26,095 nucleotides of DNA from Ruminococcus sp. (GCA_017622635.1 JAGAQS010000308.1:1-26095); one strand, 5' to 3'; shown: positions 1 to 8,809, numbered from the stretch's first letter. Numbers and translations are program-made. The notes: generated by a model not told the origin, from the sequence alone.

Positions 1-48
1 GAAAGAGGGTAAAAAAATGGTTTTCCCTCTTATTATAATATATACTCT

Positions 49-77
49 ATTATAACATATAACGGCTGAAAATGCAA
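49..77 (-). promoter_or_regulatory. Leftward promoter, probably for dnaA outside the window
   Basis: Read on the minus strand there is a -35 TTGCAT (72-77) and a -10 TATAAT (49-54) separated by 17 bases. In Firmicutes rpmH and dnaA are divergently transcribed from the origin, so this probably drives dnaA to the left; that gene is not in the window, so the target is inference. A 7-bp inverted repeat (3-9 with 25-31) would lie in the leader of that transcript. Confidence 0.55.
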
Positions 78-99
78 GAGGTTTTGACGCTTAAAATGA

Positions 100-360
100 A
101 GAAAAAAAGCACGTTTTTCATATTGTTTTTCAACATCTTGTGGAAAACTTTGTTGAATAGACAGCAGATATTCACGGTTTTGAAAATATTAAGAAAAATG
201 AATTTCCGAAAAAAATGTTTTCAACAGTTTCAACCGTGACATTGTGGAGAAGTTCACGTAAAAAAACGGTTTCAGAGTGTGAAAAATTATAATTTATGCC
301 ATAAATGACACAGGAGGATTTATTATTTATTGGTAAAAAAATATGAAAATATCCGAAATC
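100..360. other. oriC-like region with DnaA-box-like 9-mers
   Basis: This is AT-rich, gene-free DNA upstream of rpmH, where the replication origin (or one half of it) lies in many Firmicutes. DnaA-box-like 9-mers are TGTGGAAAA (139-147) and TGTGGAGAA (243-251), each one mismatch from TGTGGATAA, and two weaker TTTTCAACA copies (127-135 and 218-226) on the opposite strand. No perfect TTATCCACA box is present and the boxes are few, so the main box cluster could be beyond dnaA on the left. Position beside rpmH and the parAB/parS neighbourhood support origin proximity. Confidence 0.5.
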
Positions 361-382
361 AGAAAAAATTTTCTCAAATTGC

Positions 383-411
383 TTGACAGGACTGTTTTTT
401 TGTTATATAAT
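383..411 (+). promoter_or_regulatory. rpmH operon promoter (perfect consensus)
   Basis: The -35 TTGACA (383-388) and -10 TATAAT (406-411) are separated by exactly 17 bases, a perfect housekeeping sigma-factor promoter. Transcription would start near 418, giving a leader of about 95 bases before rpmH. That leader holds a small imperfect hairpin (460-467 with 472-480, one bulged T). Strength suits a ribosomal protein gene. Confidence 0.85.
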
Positions 412-512
412 AAACAAGTGTAATGCGGTGTAAGCCTGTATTACTTTATTTCGCTAATCAGGACAACCTGAGTTGTTCCTATATACAATTTCGCAGAGAG
501 GAGGAACTGAAT

Positions 513-647
513 ATGAAAAGAACATATCAGCCTAAAAAGCTCCACAGAAAGAAGGAGCATGGCTTCATGAAGAGAATGGCTACTAAGAACGGCAGAAAGG
601 TTTTAGCTCGTAGAAGAACTAAGGGCAGAGCAAGATTAACTCACTGA
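513..647 (+). CDS. rpmH: 50S ribosomal protein L34
   Basis: This encodes a 44-residue, very basic protein starting [18 protein letters not shown] and ending in an [16 protein letters not shown] tail, the complete and typical L34 length and sequence. L34 is a component of the large ribosomal subunit near the exit tunnel. The start at 513 is chosen because a strong ribosome binding site (GAGAGGAGG, ending about 504) sits just upstream; an in-frame extension to 423 would add residues unlike any L34. It is first in the rpmH-rnpA-yidD-yidC-jag cluster typical of the bacterial origin, and is followed by a hairpin with a T tract that probably reduces transcription into rnpA. Confidence 0.97.
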   Translation: MKRTYQPKKLHRKKEHGFMKRMATKNGRKVLARRRTKGRARLTH

Positions 648-654
648 CGAGGCT

Positions 655-686
655 GACCACAAAATATATTTTTGTGGTCTTTTTTG
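655..686 (+). terminator. Intrinsic terminator/attenuator between rpmH and rnpA
   Basis: A perfect 10-bp stem (655-664 with 670-679), a 5-base loop and a run of seven T form a classical intrinsic terminator immediately after rpmH. It probably lets abundant L34 mRNA end here while a fraction reads into rnpA. Confidence 0.8.
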
Positions 687-748
687 TTAAATGTCCTGTT
701 TTCTATCACCGGGACGGCTTTCCCTGTCCCGCTTTTAAAGGTATTATT

Positions 749-1117
749 ATGCTTTATACGGAAATTCTTAACGATAACAGAGATTTTTTGGCACTTTACA
801 GAAAAGGAAAGTTTGTCTCATCAAAATATTCGGTGATATATGTGAAGCCAAACGGCAGACCTTTTAACCGTTTCGGTATTACAGCAGGAAAAAAAGTCGG
901 AAATGCCGTTTGCAGAAACAGAGCAAAAAGACTTATAAGGCTTGCATACAGAAATGTTGAGATAAAGCTTCCTGTCGGTATGGATATTGTGATTGTCGCA
1001 AGAAGTCCGATATGCTGTATAAAATCTCAGGAATATTGCAGGTATATGGAAAAATACGGTGTTCCCGAAATCATAGGAATGTATGAAAAATTTTTTTCGG
1101 ATAAACAAAAGACATGA
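749..1117 (+). CDS. rnpA: Ribonuclease P protein component
   Basis: This encodes a 122-residue basic protein, the usual size for RnpA, which binds the RNase P RNA and helps process the 5' ends of pre-tRNAs. The family signature is visible as [14 protein letters not shown], the conserved RNR motif helix that contacts the catalytic RNA, after the KKVGNA stretch. The ATG at 749 is preferred; an upstream GTG at 674 lies inside the rpmH terminator hairpin and would add residues unrelated to RnpA. No strong ribosome binding site is visible. Its stop codon overlaps the yidD start (ATGA), indicating translational coupling. Confidence 0.95.
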   Translation: MLYTEILNDNRDFLALYRKGKFVSSKYSVIYVKPNGRPFNRFGITAGKKVGNAVCRNRAKRLIRLAYRNVEIKLPVGMDIVIVARSPICCIKSQEYCRYMEKYGVPEIIGMYEKFFSDKQKT

Positions 1118-1416
1118 AATTTATTCTTATTGCTCTGGTTAAATTCTACAGGAGGTTTATTTCTCCGCTTTTTCCGCCGTGCTGTAAGTATTACCCCACG
1201 TGCAGTACATACGCACTGACAGCCGTTGAACGCTTCGGGGCTTTCAGGGGTTCGCTTCTTGCAATATGGAGAATACTCCGCTGTAATCCGTGGTCTATGG
1301 GCGGTATTGACCATGTTCCCGAAAAATTCACTTTCAGGGTGAAGAAATATGATTTTTCCTGCGGAGAATACTGCTGTATGCCGCACGATGATGATGACGA
1401 CGACAACAAAAATTGA
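1114..1416 (+). CDS. yidD: Membrane protein insertion efficiency factor YidD
   Basis: This is a 100-residue protein with the YidD signature: an N-terminal hydrophobic/amphipathic helix ([17 protein letters not shown]), a cysteine-rich [12 protein letters not shown] stretch and [14 protein letters not shown]. YidD is a small membrane-associated protein that assists YidC-dependent insertion. It overlaps rnpA by four bases and its stop codon overlaps the ribosome binding site of yidC, so the three are coupled. The C-terminus carries extra cysteines (CGEYCC) and a run of six aspartates, a tail longer and more acidic than the conserved core. Confidence 0.93.
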   Translation: MKFILIALVKFYRRFISPLFPPCCKYYPTCSTYALTAVERFGAFRGSLLAIWRILRCNPWSMGGIDHVPEKFTFRVKKYDFSCGEYCCMPHDDDDDDNKN

Positions 1417-1428
1417 GAGGTATTGAAA

Positions 1429-2565
1429 TTGAATTCACTTTACGACATTATCGGCGTACCCTTCGGGTATCTGATGTATCTGATTTATTCCCTTTGCCAC
1501 AATTATGCTTTTGCGATTATTATTTTTACGGTCGTTACAAAGCTTCTGCTTTTCCCCGTAAACTATCATACTCAGAAAAGTTCGGCACGTATGCAGTTGC
1601 TCAATCCGAAAATGGAAAAACTGCGTAAAAGCTTCGCAAGCAATCCTCAGAGACTTCAGGAAGAACAACAGAAACTCTATCAGCAGGAGGGTATAAACCC
1701 GATGGGTTCGTGTCTGCCTGCATTTGTACAGATGTTCCTGCTTTTCGGCGTAATCGACGTTGTTTACAAACCGATTACCCACATTCTCCATATATCAAAA
1801 AACATAAGACAGGCTGCTTTCAATATAGCCATACAGCTTGACGGAAGCAGTGCATATGATTTCAAGTCACTCAGGAGTGAACTTGTAACCATGGAACAGC
1901 TTAACAAGCACGCCGAAAAATTCAGCGGTCTTGCCGAAAATTTTGCAAGCAGAGTCAATGAATTTAACGAACACTATACAATTTTCGGTGCAAATCTCGG
2001 AAAAATCCCTGAGCTTCACCCTGAAACATGGAATATAGAAGCTGTAATACTGTTCTGTATCCCGTTTCTGGCAGGTCTTGCACAGCTTGCACAGTCCATT
2101 TACAGTCAGGTATACCAGAAGAAACACAATCCCGATATGCCAAACGGTGGCTGTATGGCGGTTATGATGTATCTCATGCCTGTTCTTTCGGTAGTGTGGG
2201 CTTTTGCACTTCCCGCCGGTATAGGATTCTATTGGATTTGGTCATCTTTTTTCTCACTGCTTATAAATTTCGGTCTTAACCAGTATTTCACACCCGAACG
2301 TACTGAAAGAATAAACGAGAAAGAAAAGGAAAAGGCAAGGATATATGCCGAAAAACACCCTGAAAAGAAAACTTTCATGCAGAGAATGCTTGAACAGCAG
2401 GCTGCACTTGAACAACAGCAGAACGGCGGTTCGTCATCGAGCGGAAACAAAGTCTCACGTTCCGAAATGAACAGGCAGAACCGTGACAAAATAAAAGAAG
2501 CACGTAAACGTATGGCTGAAAAATACGGCGAAGAATACGATGAAAACGATGACGGAGAAGATTAA
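1429..2565 (+). CDS. yidC: YidC/Oxa1-family membrane protein insertase
   Basis: This encodes about 378 residues. YidC inserts and folds membrane proteins with or without SecYEG. The core begins with a hydrophobic segment (about residues 20-38), followed by the conserved cytoplasmic helical hairpin (MQLLNPKMEKLRKS and QQKLYQQEGINPMGSCLP) and further transmembrane segments ending in LPAGIGFYWIWSSF. A roughly 70-residue loop between the second and third membrane segments is probably extracellular. The tail after about residue 290 is charged and Gln/Glu-rich. Two TTG starts are possible: 1429 lies 8 bases after GAGAGG, whereas 1423 is only 2 bases away, so 1429 is chosen. No lipoprotein cysteine is seen at the N-terminus. 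Confidence 0.93.
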   Translation: MNSLYDIIGVPFGYLMYLIYSLCHNYAFAIIIFTVVTKLLLFPVNYHTQKSSARMQLLNPKMEKLRKSFASNPQRLQEEQQKLYQQEGINPMGSCLPAFVQMFLLFGVIDVVYKPITHILHISKNIRQAAFNIAIQLDGSSAYDFKSLRSELVTMEQLNKHAEKFSGLAENFASRVNEFNEHYTIFGANLGKIPELHPETWNIEAVILFCIPFLAGLAQLAQSIYSQVYQKKHNPDMPNGGCMAVMMYLMPVLSVVWAFALPAGIGFYWIWSSFFSLLINFGLNQYFTPERTERINEKEKEKARIYAEKHPEKKTFMQRMLEQQAALEQQQNGGSSSSGNKVSRSEMNRQNRDKIKEARKRMAEKYGEEYDENDDGED

Positions 2566-2586
2566 TTCCGTCAGGGAGGTATTAAA

Positions 2587-3738
2587 ATGACAGAAATTTT
2601 TACAGCTAAAACTGTTGAGGAGGCAAAGAAACTTGCTGCCGCAAAGTTTGGCAAGAATATTAAAAGCATTAAGTTTGAAGTAATTGAAGAACCAAGGAAA
2701 GGCATTCTCGGTATAGGTGCAAAGGACGCAAAGGTTAAGGCTGTCTATATTGAAAAAACCGTTGCAGAAGTCAGAAAGGAAGTAAAGACGGAAACTGTAA
2801 AGGAAACATCACCTGAAGTAAAAGAGGCAAAACCCGAAACTGTTGAAACAAAATCTGAAGTAAAAATCGTGGAAGAAGAAAAACAGGCTTTAAATGCCCC
2901 TGAAACGCCCGCCGAGTCAGAGGAATGTAATTACACTACCCAACCCTCTGAAACGCCTGAAAATGCAACTGAGACCCCGACAGAGCCGTCTGTTGACAAT
3001 GTTGAAAAAAAGACTGTCGAAAATACAGTGGAAAATGACGATGATTATTCCGTTGACAATTTCACCCTCATAGAAGACGGGTCACTTATGAACCCCAAAG
3101 TAAAACTTGCACTTGATTATATAACAAGTATTCTGAGGGCAATTGACATTGATGCACAGTTCAGTGTGTACCAGAATGAAACAGGTGCATTGATAAACAT
3201 TGAGAGCAATAACAACGGTACTATCATAGGCAGACGTGGTGAAACTCTCGATTCAATACAGTACCTTTGCTCCATTATCGCAAACAAGGGTGACAAGGAC
3301 TATTTCCGTATTACCATTGACTGTCTCGGATACCGCAGTAAGAGAAAGGAAACTCTTGAACAGCTTGCCGCAAAGGTTGCAAAATCGGTACTGCGTACAG
3401 GTCGTTCACAGCCCCTTGAACCCATGAACCCGTATGAAAGACGTGTTATCCATTCAGCTATATCGGCTATTGACGGTGTTTCCTCACGTTCGGTAGGTGA
3501 AGAACCCTACAGAAAGATTATTATTTCTTCAAACAATCCGAAAAATAATAACAACAGAAGACGTGACCGCCGTGACGGTAAGAAAAATGACAGAAGAAAC
3601 AACCGTCCGAAAAATCACGACAACAATAATTTCGAGAGAAAAAAAGTAGACCTCTCAACAAGCTTTGAAAAGGATTACAAGCGTCCGAAGCCGGAGGACG
3701 CTATTGAGGGCGGTCTCTACGGTAAAATAGAACTTTGA
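2587..3738 (+). CDS. jag: RNA-binding protein Jag (KhpB): Jag-N, KH and R3H domains
   Basis: This is a 383-residue protein. Residues 1-55 are a Jag-N domain (AKTVEEAKKLAAAKFGK, GILGIGAKDAKV). Residues about 60-155 form a low-complexity Glu/Thr/Val-rich linker. A KH domain follows with the GxxG loop GRRG at 215-218, then an R3H domain with Arg285 and His289 (NPYERRVIH). The C-terminus (about 315-345) is an Arg/Asn/Lys-rich disordered stretch, also likely to bind RNA. KhpB works with KhpA in sRNA/mRNA binding and cell elongation in Gram-positives. It follows yidC by 21 bases with a good ribosome binding site (GGGAGG), and two hairpins after it close the operon. Confidence 0.93.
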   Translation: MTEIFTAKTVEEAKKLAAAKFGKNIKSIKFEVIEEPRKGILGIGAKDAKVKAVYIEKTVAEVRKEVKTETVKETSPEVKEAKPETVETKSEVKIVEEEKQALNAPETPAESEECNYTTQPSETPENATETPTEPSVDNVEKKTVENTVENDDDYSVDNFTLIEDGSLMNPKVKLALDYITSILRAIDIDAQFSVYQNETGALINIESNNNGTIIGRRGETLDSIQYLCSIIANKGDKDYFRITIDCLGYRSKRKETLEQLAAKVAKSVLRTGRSQPLEPMNPYERRVIHSAISAIDGVSSRSVGEEPYRKIIISSNNPKNNNNRRRDRRDGKKNDRRNNRPKNHDNNNFERKKVDLSTSFEKDYKRPKPEDAIEGGLYGKIEL

Positions 3739-3747
3739 TTTTTTTAC

Positions 3748-3771
3748 GGGATTCCGCAGGTACGGAGTCCC
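3748..3771 (+). terminator. Hairpin after jag
   Basis: A 9-bp stem (3748-3756 with 3763-3771, one G-T pair) lies just after the jag stop codon. The T run starts seven bases downstream rather than immediately, so on its own it is a weak terminator; it forms a tandem pair with the hairpin at 3786. Confidence 0.5.
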
Positions 3772-3785
3772 TATACAGATTTTTT

Positions 3786-3812
3786 CAACGGCAAAACTGC
3801 CGTTGTTTTTTT
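3786..3812 (+). terminator. Intrinsic terminator between jag and mnmE
   Basis: A perfect 8-bp stem CAACGGCA/TGCCGTTG (3786-3793 with 3798-3805) with a 4-base loop is followed by seven T residues. It ends the rpmH-to-jag operon, only about 13 bases before the mnmE start, so mnmE probably depends on readthrough. Confidence 0.8.
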
Positions 3813-3825
3813 AGGGGTGATTTTT

Positions 3826-5187
3826 TTGTCAACTATTGCTGCTGTTTCAACTCCGAATGCTCCCGGAGGAATAGCCGTTATAAGAATTTCGGGAAAAGAT
3901 GCACTTGACGTTGCGGACAGGATTTTTAAACCAGCAGGAAACAGGCGTGTGCAGGATATGGAGGGTTATACCTGTGCCTACGGTATCGCCTACGACAACG
4001 GTGAACGCATTGACGACTGTATACTTACCGTTTTCCGTGAACCCCACAGCTATACAGGTGAAAACATAGCCGAAATATCATGTCACGGCGGTCTGTATGT
4101 TACCAAGCGGATTCTGCGTACCGCACTGAAAAACGGTGCTGTAAACGCCGAAGCGGGTGAGTTTACAAAGAGAGCATACCTCAACGGAAAACTTGATTTG
4201 ACGCAGGCAGAGGCGGTTATGGACATTATTTCCGCCAAAGGTGAACGTGAGCTTAAAATGGCTGAAAACCTGCGTGAAGGTGTGGCTTTCAAAAAGGCGA
4301 AATCCTGTTCCGACAAGCTTATGAAAATTCTCGGCGACCTTGCCGCATGGGCAGACTATCCGGAGGAGGATATTCCCGAAGTTAAGCCCGAAAATTTATG
4401 TGACGGACTTGAAGAAGTACAAAAAGAGCTTTTTTCTCTTATCGAGAATTATGACTGCGGAAGAATACTGCGTGAGGGTATTTCAACCGCTATTGTAGGC
4501 AGACCAAATGTCGGCAAATCAACGCTTTTCAACTGTCTCAGCGGTTGTGAAAGAAGTATTGTGACCGATATTGCAGGCACTACACGTGACGTTGTTGAAG
4601 AATCCGTCAGACTGGGTGATATTACACTGCGTCTTGCCGATACCGCAGGAATACGTGAAACCGATGACGTTATCGAAGAAATCGGCGTTGACATTGCCGA
4701 AAAACTTATTGATTCGTCGGAACTGGTTATTGCGGTTTTTGACGGAAACTGTCCGCTCACGGAGGACGATTTAAATTTAATTAAAAGACTTAATAATAAA
4801 AAATGTATTGCTGTAATCAATAAAAGTGACCTCGGAATATGTACCGACATTGCTGAAATTCAAAAATATATTCAACAGATTGTATATTTATCGGCAAAGG
4901 AAAACGACGGAATCGAACGGCTTCAGTCTGCCGTTGAGTTGATTTTTGAAATGAATGAAAACTCTTTTTCATCGGCTGTTGCTTCAAATGAACGTCAGAA
5001 ACAATGCATTGATTCTGCTCTTATGTACATTGAATCTGCTGTTTCCGCACTGAAAAACGGTGAATTTCTTGATGCTGTAAACGTTCTTATTGATGAGGCA
5101 GAACAGAGTTTACTCAGTTTAACGGGTGAAAAAATTACAGATGCAGTTGTTGACGAGGTTTTTTCAAGATTCTGCGTCGGAAAATAA
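3826..5187 (+). CDS. mnmE: tRNA uridine-5-carboxymethylaminomethyl(34) synthesis GTPase MnmE
   Basis: This encodes 453 residues, the usual length. MnmE with MnmG modifies U34 of tRNAs reading split codon boxes (cmnm5U) using formyl-tetrahydrofolate or glycine, FAD and GTP. The N-terminal folate-binding domain starts STIAAVSTPNAPGGIAVIRI. The GTPase domain has the P-loop GRPNVGKST (225-233), the switch and G3 region DTAGIRETDD, and G4 NKSD. The C-terminus ends in FCVGK, the conserved FCxGK tail with the catalytic cysteine. A TTG at 3826 is chosen because AGGGGTG (3813-3819) sits correctly for it; the GTG at 3817 overlaps that site. The next gene is its partner mnmG. Confidence 0.95.
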   Translation: MSTIAAVSTPNAPGGIAVIRISGKDALDVADRIFKPAGNRRVQDMEGYTCAYGIAYDNGERIDDCILTVFREPHSYTGENIAEISCHGGLYVTKRILRTALKNGAVNAEAGEFTKRAYLNGKLDLTQAEAVMDIISAKGERELKMAENLREGVAFKKAKSCSDKLMKILGDLAAWADYPEEDIPEVKPENLCDGLEEVQKELFSLIENYDCGRILREGISTAIVGRPNVGKSTLFNCLSGCERSIVTDIAGTTRDVVEESVRLGDITLRLADTAGIRETDDVIEEIGVDIAEKLIDSSELVIAVFDGNCPLTEDDLNLIKRLNNKKCIAVINKSDLGICTDIAEIQKYIQQIVYLSAKENDGIERLQSAVELIFEMNENSFSSAVASNERQKQCIDSALMYIESAVSALKNGEFLDAVNVLIDEAEQSLLSLTGEKITDAVVDEVFSRFCVGK

Positions 5188-5203
5188 TGTTCCACGTGGA
5201 ACA
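5188..5203. promoter_or_regulatory. parS-type site (mnmE-mnmG)
   Basis: The 16-bp perfect palindrome TGTTCCACGTGGAACA directly follows the mnmE stop codon. It matches the near-universal parS core (TGTTnCACGTGnAACA) bound by ParB/Spo0J. It sits just upstream of the mnmG ribosome binding site in a 33-base gap. Confidence 0.88.
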
Positions 5204-5220
5204 TTCTGGAGGTGGCTATT

Positions 5221-7110
5221 ATGTCATATAAAATGGGAAGTTTTGATGTTGCTGTAGTCGGGGCAGGTCATGCAGGGGTGGAAGCTGCCCTTGCGTCCGC
5301 AAGACTGGGCTGTAAGACCGTTATGTTTACAATATCTCTTGACCAGATTGCAAATATGCCCTGTAATCCGTCAATCGGAGGCACTGCAAAGGGACATCTT
5401 GTAAGGGAAATTGATGCTCTTGGCGGTGAAATGGGAAAAGGTGCAGACAAGTGTTTTATTCAGAGCCGTATGCTTAACCGTGGCAAAGGTCCTGCCGTAC
5501 ACAGTCTGAGGGTACAGGCAGACCGTGTGATGTATCATGACTATATGAAGAACGTCTGTGAAAAACAGCGTAATCTTTATGTGAAACAGGCTGAAATAGC
5601 TGAAATCGTTGTTGAGGACGGAAAAATCACAGGTGTTGTTACGTCACTCGGTGCTGAATATGAAGTAAAAGCCGTAATAATCGCTACGGGAACGTACCTG
5701 AAAGGTAAAATTCATATAGGTGAAGTGTCCTACGAGAGCGGTCCTGATTCGGCACTGCCAAGCAAGTACCTTTCACAGAGTCTTATTGAAAACGGCGTTG
5801 AACTCCGTCGTTTCAAGACAGGTACACCGTGCCGTGTGAATAAGAGAAGTATAAATTTTGATATTATGGAACGTCAGGACGGCGACGAAAAAATAGTACC
5901 GTTTTCCTTTGAAACTCCTGCTGATAATCTTGAAAATAAGGTCAGCTGTTATGTGACTTATACAAATAGTAAAACACATGAAGTCATTCTTGCAAACCTT
6001 GACAGGTCACCTCTTTACTCCGGAAGAATCGAGGGGGTAGGTCCGAGATACTGTCCGTCTATCGAGGACAAAATAGTACGTTTTTCAGACAAGCCGAGAC
6101 ATCAGCTTTTTGTTGAACCTATGGGACTTTCAACGGAAGAATATTATTTACAGGGTATGTCGTCGTCACTTCCCGAGGACGTTCAGCTTGCTTTTCTCCG
6201 TACAATCGACGGTCTGGAGGACGTTGAAATTATGCGTCCTGCATATGCGATTGAGTACGACTGTTGCGACCCGACACAGCTTTCAGGTACGCTTGAATTT
6301 AAAAAGATAAGCGGTCTGTACGGTGCGGGACAGTTTAACGGAAGTTCAGGATACGAGGAAGCGGCGGCACAGGGAATAGTTGCAGGAATAAATGCCGCTC
6401 TTAAAATAAAGAAACGTGAGCCTATGATTCTTGACCGTGCAAGTTCGTATATAGGAACGCTCGTTGACGACCTTGTGACGAAAGGCTGTTCAGACCCCTA
6501 CCGTATGATGACTTCAAGAAGTGAGTACAGACTTATTCTCCGTCAGGACAATGCCGACCAGCGTTTAACACCGATTGGCTACAAAATCGGGCTTATCAGT
6601 GAGGCAAGATATAATAAGCTTAACGAAAAAATCAGTATTGTCGAGGAAGAAATGAAGCGTGTAAAAAGTTTGAATGTTGCACCGAGTGAAAGTCTTAACA
6701 ATTTCCTTGATAAAATGGGTACTGCTCCGATTTCGACAGGTTGTAAACTTGCCGATTTGATACGTCGTCCACAGCTGAATTACAGTATTCTTGCACCTTT
6801 TGACAATGAACGTCCACAGCTTTCGGACGAAATCGCCGAACAGGTTGAATTGCAGATAAAGTACGAGGGTTATATATCAAAACAAATGGCACAGATTGAA
6901 CAGATGAGAAAGTACGAATCAAAAAAACTGCCCGAAAATACCGATTATAATACGGTGCATGGTTTAAGGCTGGAGGCAGTCGAAAAACTTAACAAAATTC
7001 AGCCTGCATCTATCGGACAGGCTTCGAGAATTTCGGGTGTTTCACCTGCCGACATATCGTTAATTACTGTATGGTTACAGCACGAAACGGGGGATAACAA
7101 TGCTTCCTGA
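5221..7110 (+). CDS. mnmG: tRNA uridine-5-carboxymethylaminomethyl(34) synthesis enzyme MnmG
   Basis: This encodes 629 residues, full length for the large MnmG (GidA). It is the FAD- and NADH-dependent partner of MnmE in cmnm5U34 synthesis. Visible are the Rossmann FAD motif [12 protein letters not shown] (Gly14, Gly16, Gly19), the family blocks [23 protein letters not shown] and [17 protein letters not shown], and a C-terminal helical domain with [11 protein letters not shown]. The ATG at 5221 is chosen because GGAGG (5208-5212) is 8 bases upstream; the GTG at 5212 overlaps that site. The 3' end overlaps rsmG by 11 bases. A parS palindrome lies just upstream. Confidence 0.96.
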   Translation: MSYKMGSFDVAVVGAGHAGVEAALASARLGCKTVMFTISLDQIANMPCNPSIGGTAKGHLVREIDALGGEMGKGADKCFIQSRMLNRGKGPAVHSLRVQADRVMYHDYMKNVCEKQRNLYVKQAEIAEIVVEDGKITGVVTSLGAEYEVKAVIIATGTYLKGKIHIGEVSYESGPDSALPSKYLSQSLIENGVELRRFKTGTPCRVNKRSINFDIMERQDGDEKIVPFSFETPADNLENKVSCYVTYTNSKTHEVILANLDRSPLYSGRIEGVGPRYCPSIEDKIVRFSDKPRHQLFVEPMGLSTEEYYLQGMSSSLPEDVQLAFLRTIDGLEDVEIMRPAYAIEYDCCDPTQLSGTLEFKKISGLYGAGQFNGSSGYEEAAAQGIVAGINAALKIKKREPMILDRASSYIGTLVDDLVTKGCSDPYRMMTSRSEYRLILRQDNADQRLTPIGYKIGLISEARYNKLNEKISIVEEEMKRVKSLNVAPSESLNNFLDKMGTAPISTGCKLADLIRRPQLNYSILAPFDNERPQLSDEIAEQVELQIKYEGYISKQMAQIEQMRKYESKKLPENTDYNTVHGLRLEAVEKLNKIQPASIGQASRISGVSPADISLITVWLQHETGDNNAS

Positions 7111-7804
7111 ATATGATTTCTGTGCGTCGGCTTTTCAACATTTCGACGTTGAATTGTCGAAAACTCTTTACGAAAAACTTGATATCTATGCGGAATTTCT
7201 TGTTGAGTACAATAAAAACGTAAACCTTACGGCAATAACCGACCCCGAAGAAATTCTGTACAAGCATTTTATTGACAGTATTCTTCTTGCAAAATATGCG
7301 GATATTCCTGAAAATGCCTTTCTTATTGACGTGGGAACGGGTGCAGGTTTTCCGTCTGTACCGCTTAAACTTTTCCGTCCCGACATTAATATAACACTTC
7401 TTGACAGTCTCAACAAACGTATAACTTTTTTACAGCTTCTTTGTGAAAAACTCGGAATCAGTGCGGAATCTATTCACGAACGTGCCGAAATTGCCGGAAA
7501 AATGCCTGAGTACAGGGAAAAATTTGACGTATCATGTGCAAGGGCAGTGGCTAATATGGCAGTTTTAAGTGAAATGTGCCTGCCGTTTGTAAAGACGGGC
7601 GGTATTTTCACAGCCATGAAAGGTCCTAACGAAGATATTTCCGCAGGAAACAATGCCGTTAAGATTCTCGGCGGAGTGATTGAAAAACAGTCCGAATATG
7701 ACATTGCAGGAGAGGGACGCAAAGTAATAGTTGTAAAAAAAATATCGCAGACTCCGACAAAATATCCGAGAAACAGCAGTCAAATTAAGAAAAAATCCTT
7801 GTAA
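7100..7804 (+). CDS. rsmG: 16S rRNA (guanine(527)-N7)-methyltransferase RsmG
   Basis: This is a 234-residue SAM-dependent methyltransferase that makes m7G527 in 16S rRNA. Family signatures include the [16 protein letters not shown] helix, the His-containing KHFIDS segment, the SAM-binding loop [15 protein letters not shown] and the [10 protein letters not shown] block. The C-terminus has an extra Lys-rich tail (IKKKSL). The ATG lies within the end of mnmG, so translation is coupled. A strong terminator follows, ending the mnmE-mnmG-rsmG unit. Confidence 0.95.
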   Translation: MLPEYDFCASAFQHFDVELSKTLYEKLDIYAEFLVEYNKNVNLTAITDPEEILYKHFIDSILLAKYADIPENAFLIDVGTGAGFPSVPLKLFRPDINITLLDSLNKRITFLQLLCEKLGISAESIHERAEIAGKMPEYREKFDVSCARAVANMAVLSEMCLPFVKTGGIFTAMKGPNEDISAGNNAVKILGGVIEKQSEYDIAGEGRKVIVVKKISQTPTKYPRNSSQIKKKSL

Positions 7805-7823
7805 TTTTAATATATCGTGTCGT

Positions 7824-7860
7824 AAAAACCGTTGATTTAAAGAAAATCGGCGGTTTTTTT
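7824..7860 (+). terminator. Intrinsic terminator after rsmG
   Basis: An approximately 15-bp stem (7824-7838 with 7844-7858, two G-T pairs) with loop AAAGA runs into a T tract ending at 7860. It separates rsmG from noc. Confidence 0.82.
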
Positions 7861-7939
7861 GTGTAGTAATTATTTCCCGCAAGTGATAGAATTGATTTAC
7901 AGGGAAGATATTCCCGAGTAATTATGTGAGGAAAAGAAA

Positions 7940-8758
7940 ATGGCAGGATTTTTAAATTTTACTAAAGAAAAACTCGTAAATAAAGTAATCGAAATTGACG
8001 TTGACATGATTATTCCCAATCCCAACCAGCCAAGGACAGAATTTCAGGATTCCGAAATTTCCACTCTGGCAGAATCAATATTACAGAATGGTATTTTACA
8101 GCCTCTTTCAGTGAGAAGATGCGGAGATGTCTTTGAACTGATTGCAGGTGAAAGACGGCTGAGAGCCGCAAAAATGTGCGGACTGACTGCCGTTCCGTGC
8201 ATTGTTCACGAAATCAATGACAGAAATTCTGCCATTCTTGCACTGGTGGAAAATATTCAGAGACAGGATTTATCATTTTTTGACGAGGCTTCGGCAATTG
8301 AAAAACTTATTACATATTATGGTATGACTCAGGAGGACGCAGCCGCAAAACTCGGTAAGGCACAGAGTACCATTGCAAATAAACTACGTCTTTTACGTCT
8401 TACCGCTGAGGAAAGGGAACTGATTGTAAAATTCGGTCTTACGGAACGTCATGCAAGGGCATTGCTTAAACTTGCAAGTCCTGCCGACAGACTGGAAGTA
8501 CTTGAAAAGATAGTCAAGAATAATCTTAATGTTGAACGCACGGAACATATGATTGAGGAGTATATGGGAAGTCAGAGGGAAAAGGCGAGTTATAAGAAAA
8601 GGTCAAAGGTTTTTCAGAACGTGAAAATGTTTGTGAATACGATAAACAAAGCGGTTGAAACAATGCAGTCCGCAGGTATAAAGGCAGATGCGAAAAAAAT
8701 TCAGAATGAAGAATATATAGAATACCGTGTGCGTATTCCGATTCAGAAAACAAAGTGA
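7940..8758 (+). CDS. noc: Noc-type ParB-family nucleoid occlusion protein
   Basis: This is a 272-residue ParB-family protein. It has the N-terminal CTP-binding domain (NPNQPR, AGERRLRAAK, ENIQRQDL), a helix-turn-helix domain (GKAQSTIANKLRLL) and a C-terminal dimerisation region. At the four positions reported to separate Noc from ParB specificity it carries Gln142, Lys148, Arg153 and Arg170, that is Noc-like residues (Lys to Arg at one), while the paralogue downstream is ParB-like. The N-terminus (AGFLNFTKEKLV) could be the short amphipathic membrane-targeting helix of Noc. The order rsmG-noc-parA-parB equals that of Bacillus subtilis. Noc loads on its NBS sites and keeps FtsZ away from the nucleoid. 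RBS is GAGGAAAAG. Confidence 0.85.
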   Translation: MAGFLNFTKEKLVNKVIEIDVDMIIPNPNQPRTEFQDSEISTLAESILQNGILQPLSVRRCGDVFELIAGERRLRAAKMCGLTAVPCIVHEINDRNSAILALVENIQRQDLSFFDEASAIEKLITYYGMTQEDAAAKLGKAQSTIANKLRLLRLTAEERELIVKFGLTERHARALLKLASPADRLEVLEKIVKNNLNVERTEHMIEEYMGSQREKASYKKRSKVFQNVKMFVNTINKAVETMQSAGIKADAKKIQNEEYIEYRVRIPIQKTK

Positions 8759-8765
8759 TTTAAAC

Positions 8766-8781
8766 TGTTCCACGTGAAACA
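8766..8781. promoter_or_regulatory. parS site 1 in the noc-parA gap
   Basis: TGTTCCACGTGAAACA is identical to a well-known form of the Bacillus parS site. It starts 8 bases after the noc stop codon and its left part also forms the 5' arm of the terminator hairpin. Confidence 0.92.
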
Positions 8782-8802
8782 TTTTTGCGTGGAACTTTTT
8801 TT
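8767..8802 (+). terminator. Terminator after noc built from a parS site
   Basis: The stem GTTCCACG (8767-8774) with CGTGGAAC (8788-8795) is perfect and followed by seven T. The 5' arm lies inside the parS palindrome at 8766-8781, so one sequence seems to serve both as DNA-level ParB site and RNA-level terminator. Confidence 0.75.
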
Positions 8803-8809
8803 CTTCAAT

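Noticed and set aside
423..512. In-frame N-terminal extension of L34 starting at 423
   Set aside because: It would make a 74-residue L34 with a non-ribosomal N-terminus; the strong ribosome binding site and family length both point to 513.
1194..1205. CACGTG core in yidD as a parS site (also at 4582, 13554 and 16614)
   Set aside because: Only the central six bases match; the flanking TGTT and AACA parts of the 16-mer are missing.
821..1409. Minus-strand open frames of 72-119 codons opposite rnpA and yidD
   Set aside because: They are antisense shadows with no ribosome binding site and no recognisable family, opposite well-supported genes.
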